Positions 1-5,302 of a stretch of DNA of 5,302 nucleotides are shown piece after piece. The stretch comes from Lachnospiraceae bacterium (GTDB lineage Bacteria; Bacillota_A; Clostridia; Lachnospirales; Lachnospiraceae), in contig JAGAES010000079.1 of the NCBI GenBank assembly GCA_017613055.1, positions 1 through 5,302 of the forward strand, given 5' to 3'. The notes beneath the pieces were generated by a model that did no database searches, was not told the DNA's origin, and saw nothing but the letters and a program-made list of their open reading frames with translations. How positions within the stretch are numbered: position 1 is the first letter of the stretch; each line of letters opens with the position of its first letter. The position numbers and the translations under genes are program-made.

Positions 1-131
1 CATCGACATCGATTGGAATTGAGGCGCACGGAAACAGAGTCGAACGCCCCGGCCGTATGAAATGTCCGGGAAACTTCCTGCATTCGACAACAACACATTG
101 CACTGTAATTGTAAGCTGCAAAGGTTTTCAT
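1..131 (-). CDS. Small ORF with Cys-Cys-Cys run, cut by left edge; possible cysteine-responsive leader peptide
   Basis: The ORF starts at the ATG 131-129, nine bases after AAGGAG (146-141) and about 25 bases after the predicted transcription start. It stays open for 43 codons to the left edge. It begins MKTFAAYNYSAMCCCRMQEV, with three consecutive TGT Cys codons at positions 13-15 (95-87) flanked by Met codons. After that come mixed, unrecognised residues (SRTFHTAGAFDS, later NRCR). No domain, signal peptide or membrane segment is evident. I do not recognise the family. The promoter, ribosome binding site and early Cys run suggest a leader peptide whose ribosome stalls when cysteinyl-tRNA is scarce, as with the poly-Cys leader ORFs known in mycobacteria. 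Against this, no stop codon appears within 43 codons, which is long for a leader. It could instead be the start of an ordinary unknown protein. Confidence 0.55.
   Translation of the reverse strand, partial: MKTFAAYNYSAMCCCRMQEVSRTFHTAGAFDSVSVRLNSNRCR
21..70 (-). promoter_or_regulatory. Overlapping, mutually exclusive RNA stems after the Cys codons (possible attenuator)
   Basis: In the minus-strand transcript CCCGG (70-66) can pair with CCGGG (52-48). GGGGCG (50-45) can pair with CGCCUC (26-21), including one G-U pair. The middle arms share bases 50-48, so only one stem can form at a time. The first arm begins 16 bases after the last Cys codon, close enough for a stalled ribosome to influence the choice. 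The stems are short, with loops of 13 and 18 bases, and may be chance in GC-rich coding DNA. Any terminator U-run would lie outside the window. Confidence 0.25.
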
Positions 132-162
132 TTCGTTGTGCTCCTTTCTTCAAGTTGGCGTT

Positions 163-191
163 ATGATAACACCATCAACCTACTATGTCAA
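163..191 (-). promoter_or_regulatory. Strong sigma-A-type promoter downstream of carB
   Basis: The minus strand has a perfect -35 TTGACA (191-186), a 17-base spacer and a -10 TATCAT (168-163) with five of six consensus bases. An AT-rich stretch (192-223) lies directly upstream and resembles an UP element. Transcription should start near 156. An AAGGAG ribosome binding site (146-141) and an ATG (131) follow at once, so this promoter drives the left-edge ORF. The -35 lies only about 30 bases after the carB stop, and no stem-loop terminator was found between them, so carAB transcripts may read into this unit. Confidence 0.8.
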
Positions 192-220
192 TAGGCAATT
201 TATATTTTTTCAAAATTTTT

Positions 221-2098
221 TTATTCCGCGTCAATTGTGGACACCCGCATCGTACCCTCCTCAAGTACCTGCAGCACAAGGCGCACGGTATCAAGAGAAG
301 TCAGAAGCGGCACGTTGTTCTGGGCCGCCACGCGGCGGATTGCGACGCCGTCACCGTAGTGCACGCCGGAGATGATGGCACGCGTGTTGATGACGTAGCT
401 GACGTATCCGGCACGGATTGATTCGAGTACTTCCTCACTGCCCTCGCTCGGCTTGTGACGGATTCTCGTACGGATTCCGTGCTCCTTTAATACCTCACCG
501 GTCAGCGACGTTGCCTCGATGTTGAAGCCCATGTCATAGAACCGCTTGATCAGAGGAAGCGTCTCTTCCTTATCCTCATCGGCTACGCTAACGAGAACCG
601 TGCCGTAGCTCTTGAGACGGAGGCCGGATGCAATGAGCGCTTTATAAGCCGCGCGGTGCAGAAGCTTATCGTAGCCGATTGCCTCGCCGGTCGACTTCAT
701 CTCGGGCGACAGGTACGCGTCCATGCCGAACAGTTTCGAGAATGAGAATGCCGGTACCTTTACATAATAACGGCTCTTCTCCTTCGGATAGATTTCCGTG
801 ATGCCCTGCTCCTTGAGCGACACGCCCAGAGAGACAAGCGTTCCGATGTCCGCAAGCGGGTAACCCGTTGCCTTAGACAGGAACGGCACCGTACGGGACG
901 AACGCGGGTTTACCTCAATAATATAGACCGTGTCGGTCGGATCGACGATGAACTGGATGTTATAAAGTCCCCGGATGCCGATGCCGATACCGAGACGTTT
1001 CGTGTAATCGAGAATCGTCTTCTTTACACCGTCCGAAAGGCTGTACGAAGGGTACACGCTGATGGAGTCGCCGGAATGCACACCGGTGCGCTCCACGAGT
1101 TCCATGATGCCCGGTACGAAAACGTCCGTTCCGTCGCATACCGCGTCGACCTCGACTTCCTTACCGCGAATGTAGCGGTCTACGAGAACGGGCTTGTCCT
1201 CGTCAATCTGCACGGCCGTGCGCATATACTCCCAGAGCGATTCCTCTTTCGCTACAATCTGCATCGCGCGGCCGCCGAGTACGAAACTCGGGCGCACAAG
1301 CACCGGATAACCGATTTCCTTCGCGGCGGCGATACCGGCTTCGATGCTCGTTACCGCTCTGCCGGTCGGCTGCGGGATGTTCAGCTCAAGAAGCAGATGC
1401 TCAAACGCGTCACGGTTCTCCGCCTTGTCGATTGCCTCGCAGTCCGTTCCGAGAATCTTTACTCCGCGCTTTGCGAGCGGCTCGGCAAGGTTCACGGCGG
1501 TCTGTCCGCCCAACGTTACGATGACGCCCTCGGGGTTCTCAAGCCGGATGACATTCATGACGTCCTCGACGCACAGCGGCTCGAAATACAGCTTGTCCGA
1601 ACAGGTGTAGTCGGTCGAAACGGTCTCCGGGTTATTGTTGATAATGATGGCCTCGTAACCGGCCTTCTGAATCGTCTGTACCGCGTGTACGGTCGAGTAA
1701 TCGAACTCAACGCCCTGGCCGATACGAATCGGACCGGAGCCGAGCACGATGACCTTCTTCTTATCGGAAACGCGCGACTCGTTCTCCTCTTCGTATGTCG
1801 AGTAGAAATAAGGGATGTAACTCTCAAACTCGGACGCGCACGTATCAATCATCTTATAGACAGGCATGATGCCAGCCTGCTCACGAAGCCTGAACACCTC
1901 CGTCTCCGGCATGTTCCAGAGCCGTCCGATCTCGCGGTCGCCCATGCCGATCCGCTTTGCTTCATAAAGAACGGACAGGTCAGCGGGATGCTTTTTGATT
2001 CCCTCTTCCGCATTGATGATGTTTCGAATCTTTCGAAGGAAGAACAGGTCAATCGCGGTCACTTCGGCAATCTTTTCATTGCTGCAGCCAAGACGCAT
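221..2098 (-). CDS. carB: CarB C-terminal part: rest of oligomerization domain, carbamoyl-phosphate domain and allosteric domain
   Basis: The first ordinary start codon after the two UAGs is the ATG at 2098 (codon 436 of the full frame), giving 625 residues. It starts inside the oligomerization domain, not at a domain edge. The only nearby Shine-Dalgarno-like bases, GGAG, are just three bases upstream, which is too close for good initiation. Independent translation is therefore doubtful. Motifs, in full-length CarB numbering, are VIVLGSGPIRIGQGVEFDY (551-569), NNNPETVSTDY, GGQTAVNLA, LVRPSFVLGGRAM, and YIIEVNPRSSRTVPFLSKA (with Glu830, Asn832 and Arg834 as metal/ATP ligands). The C-terminal MGS-like effector domain begins near YGTVLVSVADEDK (about 933). 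All are intact, with no sign of decay. The stop is UAA. Confidence 0.82.
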   Translation of the reverse strand: MRLGCSNEKIAEVTAIDLFFLRKIRNIINAEEGIKKHPADLSVLYEAKRIGMGDREIGRLWNMPETEVFRLREQAGIMPVYKMIDTCASEFESYIPYFYSTYEEENESRVSDKKKVIVLGSGPIRIGQGVEFDYSTVHAVQTIQKAGYEAIIINNNPETVSTDYTCSDKLYFEPLCVEDVMNVIRLENPEGVIVTLGGQTAVNLAEPLAKRGVKILGTDCEAIDKAENRDAFEHLLLELNIPQPTGRAVTSIEAGIAAAKEIGYPVLVRPSFVLGGRAMQIVAKEESLWEYMRTAVQIDEDKPVLVDRYIRGKEVEVDAVCDGTDVFVPGIMELVERTGVHSGDSISVYPSYSLSDGVKKTILDYTKRLGIGIGIRGLYNIQFIVDPTDTVYIIEVNPRSSRTVPFLSKATGYPLADIGTLVSLGVSLKEQGITEIYPKEKSRYYVKVPAFSFSKLFGMDAYLSPEMKSTGEAIGYDKLLHRAAYKALIASGLRLKSYGTVLVSVADEDKEETLPLIKRFYDMGFNIEATSLTGEVLKEHGIRTRIRHKPSEGSEEVLESIRAGYVSYVINTRAIISGVHYGDGVAIRRVAAQNNVPLLTSLDTVRLVLQVLEEGTMRVSTIDAE

Positions 2099-2179
2099 CA
2101 GCTCCGAAATCGCGTACAGCCGGTCGTCGGTACCAGTGCGGATATAGTTAAGAAGTTCTTCTTCGCTCTTTCCTTCGAA

Positions 2180-2230
2180 CTACGCAAGTCTCAGATGCGT
2201 TGCGCCGTTCTCGAGCGAACGGAAGCCCTA
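2180..2230 (-). other. Paired in-frame UAG codons in carB, 15 sense codons apart
   Basis: UAG 1 is at 2230-2228 in the context CTG-TAG-GGC. UAG 2 is at 2182-2180 in the context GCG-TAG-TTC. The frame is continuous before, between and after them. Both are UAG; there is no in-frame UAA or UGA before the true end. The intervening residues GFRSLENGATHLRLA are good CarB sequence. I saw no slippery run, no matched takeoff and landing codons for ribosome bypassing, and no strong hairpin, so no known programmed mechanism stands out. Confidence 0.9.
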
Positions 2231-3403
2231 CAGCAGGCTTTCCTCGAACGTTCTGCCGACGCTCATGACCTCACCGGTCGCCTTCATCTGTGTCGAGAGC
2301 GTGTTGTTCGCATCGGCAAATTTGTCGAACGGGAAGCGCGGCAGCTTCGTCACCACATAGTCGAGCGCCGGCTCGAACGAAGCAAGCGTGTTCGCAAGAT
2401 GAATCTCGTCTAGTGTCATGCCGACACCGATTTTCGCGGATACGCGCGCAATCGGATAGCCGCTCGCCTTCGAAGCAAGCGCCGAAGAACGCGACACGCG
2501 CGGGTTGACTTCTATCAGGTAGTATTGGAACGACTTCGGGTCAAGCGCAAACTGCACGTTGCAGCCGCCCTCGATTTTGAGCGCGCGGATGATTTTGATC
2601 GCGCTGTCACGAAGCATATGATATTCCTTGTTCGTAAGCGTCTGCGAAGGGCAGACGACAACCGAATCGCCCGTGTGGATTCCCACCGGGTCGAGGTTTT
2701 CCATGTTACAGATCGTGATGGCGGTGTCATTGCGGTCGCGCATCACTTCGTATTCGATTTCCTTATAGCCGCGAACGCTCCGCTCCACAAGCACCTGGCT
2801 CACCGGAGACAGCTCGAGCGCATGCTTTAACATCGGCAGGAAGTCCTCTTCCTTCTCGACAAATCCGCCGCCCGTACCGCCGAGCGTAAACGCGGGACGC
2901 AGTACGACCGGATAACCGATCCGTTCGACCGCTTTCTGCCCTTCTTCGATGGTGCTTACCGTTTCGGACGGAAGCACCGGCTCGCCGAGGCTCTCGCACA
3001 GTTCTTTAAAGAGCTCGCGGTCCTCCGCCTGCTCAATGCTTCGGCTTCTCGTTCCGAGCAGTTCGACGCGGCACTCCGCAAGAATGCCCTTCTTCTCGAG
3101 CTGAATCGCAAGGTTCAGACCGGTTTGTCCGCCGATGCCCGGAAGAATCGCATCCGGACGCTCGTAGCGGATAATCTTCGCGAGATATTCAAGTGTTAAC
3201 GGCTCCATGTAGACTTTGTCGGCGATTCTCGTGTCGGTCATGATTGTCGCTGGGTTCGAGTTACAGAGCACGACCTCGTAGCCCTCTTCACGAAGCGCAA
3301 GACATGCCTGCGTTCCGGCGTAGTCAAACTCCGCCGCCTGTCCGATGACAATCGGGCCGGAGCCGATGACGAGTACTTTTCTGATGTCGGTTCTCTTCGG
3401 CAT
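2228..3403 (-). CDS. carB: CarB N-terminal half: carboxyphosphate synthetic domain (ends at first UAG)
   Basis: Under the standard code this is a complete 391-residue product. It spans almost exactly the first ATP-grasp half of CarB, which phosphorylates bicarbonate to carboxyphosphate. Visible motifs are the preATP-grasp fold [19 protein letters not shown] (about 10-28), [20 protein letters not shown], the ATP-grasp segment [16 protein letters not shown], and [18 protein letters not shown]. In the last of these, Glu298, Asn300 and Arg302 match the Mg/ATP ligands of E. coli CarB (299, 301, 303). It ends [12 protein letters not shown] and then UAG, just where the oligomerization domain should begin. 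Split CarB proteins are known in Methanocaldococcus and Aquifex, so a separate half is not impossible. Here, however, the linker after the stop is still CarB-like, which fits a recent interruption or readthrough better than an old split. Confidence 0.85.
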   Translation of the reverse strand: MPKRTDIRKVLVIGSGPIVIGQAAEFDYAGTQACLALREEGYEVVLCNSNPATIMTDTRIADKVYMEPLTLEYLAKIIRYERPDAILPGIGGQTGLNLAIQLEKKGILAECRVELLGTRSRSIEQAEDRELFKELCESLGEPVLPSETVSTIEEGQKAVERIGYPVVLRPAFTLGGTGGGFVEKEEDFLPMLKHALELSPVSQVLVERSVRGYKEIEYEVMRDRNDTAITICNMENLDPVGIHTGDSVVVCPSQTLTNKEYHMLRDSAIKIIRALKIEGGCNVQFALDPKSFQYYLIEVNPRVSRSSALASKASGYPIARVSAKIGVGMTLDEIHLANTLASFEPALDYVVTKLPRFPFDKFADANNTLSTQMKATGEVMSVGRTFEESLL

Positions 3404-3405
3404 GA

Positions 3406-4584
3406 CTACATCGCCTCCTTCCCGCACGGATTCTCCGCTTCTTCGCCGAGAACCAGCTCCCCGGTCCGCATCATTTTGATGAAGCGGTCAAACAGGTACG
3501 AGCTGTCCTGCGGACCCGGCGCACTCTCCGGATGGTACTGCACGCTGAACGCGCGCATCTCCGGGCAGGCAACGCCCTCAATTGTATTATCAAGAAGATT
3601 CACATGCGTCGCCATCAGCGGTGTTTCGTCAAGGCTCAACGCGTCCACCGCGTACGAATGGTTCTGCGAAGTAATCTCGATTTTTCCTGTCGTAAGGTCT
3701 TTCACCGGGTGGTTTCCGCCGCGGTGACCGAATTTCAGTTTATAGGTCTCTGCGCCAAATGCCAGAGATAAAATCTGGTGTCCGAGGCAGATTCCGAAGA
3801 TCGGTTTTTTGCCGATAATCTGCTGTATCGTGTCGATTGTCTCGGGTACGTCGGTCGGGTCTCCCGGGCCGTTCGAAATGAAGACGCCGTCCGGGTCCTT
3901 CGAAAGGATGACGTCCGCAGGGGTGTTCCACGGAACAACCGTCACCTTGCATCCTCTCCGGTTCAGGGAGCGGACGATGTTCTGTTTCATGCCGCAGTCA
4001 ATCGCGACAACGTGGAGCGGTTTGCCGCTTTCCGCGTTGATTGCATCCGGTCGGCCGCTGCAATCCAAGCAGGCTTCCGACACATACTCCGTTTTGGTGC
4101 TGACACGCGATACCGCGTCGGTCGGAACGACATAATTCTTAAGCTTCGAAAGGCACTCCGCAAGCGGGGTGTCCGCATCGGTCAGAAGCGCGAGCCGGCT
4201 TCCGTAATCTCTTACGGAACGCGCAAGCTTTCTCGTGTCGACGCCCGAGAGTCCGACGATCCCGTACTGCTTCATCACGTCTCCGAGTGTTCTCGTGCTT
4301 CGGAAGTTGGAGGGCTCATCGTTATACTCGCGAACCACCAGCGCGCCGATGGTCGGTCGTAACGACTCGTAATCATCGTCCGCCATTCCGTAGTTACCGA
4401 TCAGCGGATATGTCATGACGACTGCCTGATCCGTGTACGACGGGTCCGAAAGAATCTCCTGATAGCCGACCATGGAGGTGTTGAAAACAAGCTCTAAAAT
4501 CCGCTCGCCGTCCGCGCCGAATGCGCCTCCGATATATTCCTGTCCGTCCTCAAGGACGAGTTTCCGTTTTCCTGCCGAACTCAT
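3406..4584 (-). CDS. carA: Carbamoyl-phosphate synthetase small (glutaminase) subunit
   Basis: CarA hydrolyses glutamine and channels the ammonia to CarB for carbamoyl phosphate synthesis, which feeds pyrimidines and arginine. The 392-residue length is normal. Residues 1-150 form the N-terminal CarA domain (for example [20 protein letters not shown] at 34-53). Residues from about 190 are a class I glutamine amidotransferase. This part shows NGPGDP (238-243), the nucleophile elbow FGICLGHQ with Cys266, and the catalytic His351 and Glu353 in VQYHPES. The start is the ATG at 4584, with AAAGGAAGA six bases upstream. The gene ends in UAG at 3408-3406, inside the gap between the carB Shine-Dalgarno site and carB's ATG, so the two genes are probably translationally coupled. 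If that UAG were read as sense, CarA would gain a tail of about 56 residues (the UAG position plus 55 codons) in a frame unrelated to carB, ending at UGA 3240-3238. UAG is therefore very likely a real stop here. Confidence 0.97.
   Translation of the reverse strand: MSSAGKRKLVLEDGQEYIGGAFGADGERILELVFNTSMVGYQEILSDPSYTDQAVVMTYPLIGNYGMADDDYESLRPTIGALVVREYNDEPSNFRSTRTLGDVMKQYGIVGLSGVDTRKLARSVRDYGSRLALLTDADTPLAECLSKLKNYVVPTDAVSRVSTKTEYVSEACLDCSGRPDAINAESGKPLHVVAIDCGMKQNIVRSLNRRGCKVTVVPWNTPADVILSKDPDGVFISNGPGDPTDVPETIDTIQQIIGKKPIFGICLGHQILSLAFGAETYKLKFGHRGGNHPVKDLTTGKIEITSQNHSYAVDALSLDETPLMATHVNLLDNTIEGVACPEMRAFSVQYHPESAPGPQDSSYLFDRFIKMMRTGELVLGEEAENPCGKEAM
3414..3420 (-). promoter_or_regulatory. 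carB ribosome binding site inside the end of carA
   Basis: AAGGAGG at 3420-3414 lies ten bases before the ATG at 3403-3401. It is within the last carA codons (Lys-Glu-Ala-Met-stop). It fixes the carB start at [17 protein letters not shown]. The upstream in-frame GTG at 3427 would add eight residues, would overlap this site and has no comparable site of its own, so it was rejected. Confidence 0.88.
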
Positions 4585-4639
4585 GTCATTTCTTCCTTTC
4601 GTTCCTGCAAACTGTTACCGTATAAAGTATCCTCTGCGC

Positions 4640-4668
4640 ATTATACGCGCACGCGCGCGGGAATGCAA
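4640..4668 (-). promoter_or_regulatory. Putative sigma-A-type promoter for carAB
   Basis: In the purF-carA gap the minus strand carries a perfect TATAAT (-10, 4645-4640). It lies 17 bases downstream of TTGCAT (4668-4663), a weak -35 with three of six consensus bases. Transcription would start near 4633 and give an untranslated leader of about 49 bases. The leader ends in the ribosome binding site AAAGGAAGA (4599-4591), six bases before the carA ATG. I see no terminator-antiterminator pair or PyrR-type RNA site in so short a leader. Control by PyrR attenuation is therefore not supported here. Most of the -10 and spacer lies in an alternating pyrimidine-purine tract (4642-4659). The -10 and spacing are seen directly; activity is inferred. 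Confidence 0.6.
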
Positions 4669-4712
4669 GTCTCATTTTCCGCCTGAGCGCCTGCTACCCG
4701 CGAGCTGTCTTC

Positions 4713-5302
4713 TCAGTTCTCCGACAGCCGCTTTTCGAAGCGGTTCTTCCGTTCGTCCGTTGGCACCGAAGTCGGGTAATCGCCGTCGAAACAGGCGCTG
4801 CAGTATCCCTGTCCGCCCGCGAGCTCCGAAAGCCGTTCGGTCGGGAAGTAGCCGAGCGAATCCGCGCCGATCATCGCCGCAATCTGCTCGGTCGTGTGCG
4901 CGGTCGCAATCAGCGACGATGTCGAGTCCACATCCGTTCCGTAGTAGCACGGGAACCGGAACGGCGGCGCCGTAATCCGCATATGGATTTCCGTTGCGCC
5001 GGCTTCCCGGAGAAGCTTCACAATCTGCTCGCTTGTCGTGCCGCGGACAATTGAGTCATCTACGAGCACGACGCGTTTGCCGGAAACCGCGCTTTCAACC
5101 GGCGACAGCTTAATCTTAACCTGCGTCGAGCGGTCCTTCGGCGCGATAAATGTGCGGCCGATGTATTTATTCTTCACAAGCCCGATTCCGTACGGGATGC
5201 CCGAGTACCGGCTGAAACCGAGCGCCGCGTCAATGCCCGAATCCGGAACGCCGATGACGATGTCCGCCTCGGCAGGATGCGTCTCGGCAAGAATCTCCCC
5301 CG
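4713..5302 (-). CDS. purF: Amidophosphoribosyltransferase (glutamine PRPP amidotransferase), C-terminal part, cut by right edge
   Basis: PurF makes 5-phosphoribosylamine from PRPP and glutamine, the committed step of purine synthesis in the cytosol. About 195 codons of the C-terminal phosphoribosyltransferase half are present. The N-terminal glutaminase domain lies beyond the right edge. The visible part begins with the family signature VIGVPDSGIDAALGFSR (about 5259-5209). The PRPP-binding loop VVLVDDSIVRGTTS is at about 5072-5031. The RFPCYYG cysteine (4949-4947) and the CSAC pair (4802-4791) match three of the four [4Fe-4S] ligands of Bacillus-type PurF, so this is the iron-sulfur class rather than the E. 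coli class. The frame is open through the edge, so the GTG at 5177 is an internal valine, not a start. The gene ends in UGA at 4715-4713, 128 bases before carA. There are no in-frame UAG codons in this part. No convincing terminator hairpin follows it. Confidence 0.96.
   Translation of the reverse strand, partial: GEILAETHPAEADIVIGVPDSGIDAALGFSRYSGIPYGIGLVKNKYIGRTFIAPKDRSTQVKIKLSPVESAVSGKRVVLVDDSIVRGTTSEQIVKLLREAGATEIHMRITAPPFRFPCYYGTDVDSTSSLIATAHTTEQIAAMIGADSLGYFPTERLSELAGGQGYCSACFDGDYPTSVPTDERKNRFEKRLSEN

Larger units (their letters stand above)
221..3403 (-). pseudogene. carB: Carbamoyl-phosphate synthetase large subunit, full-length frame interrupted by two in-frame UAG codons
   Basis: Read in a single frame from the ATG at 3403 to UAA at 223-221, this locus encodes 1060 residues, the usual CarB length. 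CarB makes carbamoyl phosphate from bicarbonate, ammonia and two ATP. Its four regions are all recognisable: carboxyphosphate ATP-grasp half (1 to about 390), oligomerization domain (about 391-545), carbamoyl-phosphate ATP-grasp half (about 546-925) and MGS-like allosteric domain (about 930-1060). Codons 392 and 408 are UAG. There is no insertion, deletion or frameshift, and the sequence around both stops still reads as CarB (GFRSLENGATHLRLA, then FEGKSEEELLNYIRTGTDD). From memory of the family, codon 392 falls on a commonly conserved Lys of an ESLLKAxRSLE-like motif. AAG to UAG would be one change; CAG to UAG is also one change. The residue at codon 408 is not clear. The type given here reflects a literal standard-code reading. 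Two separate polypeptides, readthrough or sequence error remain open. Confidence 0.85.

Noticed and set aside
2099..2230. A frameshift or insertion as the cause of the carB interruption.
   Set aside because: Translating straight through gives CarB-like residues in the same frame before, between and after the two UAGs, so only the two codons are at fault.
2180..2230. Ribosome bypassing (hopping) over the segment between the two UAGs.
   Set aside because: The codons flanking the UAGs do not match as takeoff and landing sites (CTG before the first, TTC after the second), and skipping would delete conserved CarB residues.
1076..2413. A 445-codon open frame on the plus strand, opposite carB and crossing both UAG sites.
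   Set aside because: It is antisense to conserved carB sequence, is rich in Arg, His and Leu as antisense frames often are, and shows no recognisable domain. The minus strand carries unmistakable CarB motifs over the same span.
3404..3427. GTG at 3427 as the carB start.
   Set aside because: The AAGGAGG site at 3420-3414 lies downstream of it and is well placed for the ATG at 3403, which gives the normal CarB N-terminus.
3778..4362. A 194-codon open frame on the plus strand, opposite carA.
   Set aside because: It is a shadow of carA, with an Arg/Val-rich composition and no family features.
4585..4712. A PyrR-type attenuator or purF terminator in the purF-carA gap.
   Set aside because: The leader after the predicted transcription start is only about 49 bases. 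No convincing stem followed by a U-run, and no PyrR-binding motif, could be found.
5175..5177. GTG at 5177 as a purF start.
   Set aside because: The reading frame continues upstream to the window edge with strong PurF sequence (VPDSGIDAALGFSR), so this is an internal valine.

Overview
The window is about 5.3 kb of moderately GC-rich bacterial DNA in which every supported gene reads on the minus strand, so genes are met from right to left. It most resembles an anaerobic Firmicute of the Clostridia, perhaps Lachnospiraceae. The reasons are strong AAGGAGG-type ribosome binding sites, a Bacillus-type amidophosphoribosyltransferase with iron-sulfur cysteines, and the style of the CarA and CarB sequences. 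The lineage is an inference, because there is no rRNA or other marker.

Layout from right to left. The C-terminal third of purF (purine synthesis) enters from the right edge and ends at 4713. A 128-base gap holds a likely sigma-A-type promoter and the ribosome binding site for carA (4584-3406), the glutaminase subunit of carbamoyl-phosphate synthetase. carA ends in UAG, and two bases later the large-subunit gene carB starts at 3403 behind its own Shine-Dalgarno site. carB can be followed in one frame to a UAA at 221-223. It would encode 1060 residues, the normal length, but two in-frame UAG codons interrupt it, codon 392 (2230-2228) and codon 408 (2182-2180). Beyond carB is a second promoter close to consensus (191-163), then a small ORF that starts at 131 with three consecutive Cys codons and runs off the left edge.

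CarA releases ammonia from glutamine, and CarB uses it with bicarbonate and two ATP to make carbamoyl phosphate for pyrimidine and arginine synthesis. PurF uses glutamine for the first step of purine synthesis, so the block is a nucleotide-precursor locus.

The main point of interest is the broken but otherwise undamaged carB. There is no frameshift, every active-site motif seen is intact, and the sequence between and after the UAGs still reads as CarB. The breaks fall where the first ATP-grasp half joins the oligomerization domain. Possible explanations are a very recent pseudogene, a two-piece CarB, UAG readthrough or suppression, or a sequence error. The UAG that ends carA argues against UAG being a sense codon throughout this genome. 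The second point of interest is the left-edge Cys-run ORF. Two mutually exclusive stems follow its Cys codons, as expected of a cysteine-responsive attenuator leader.
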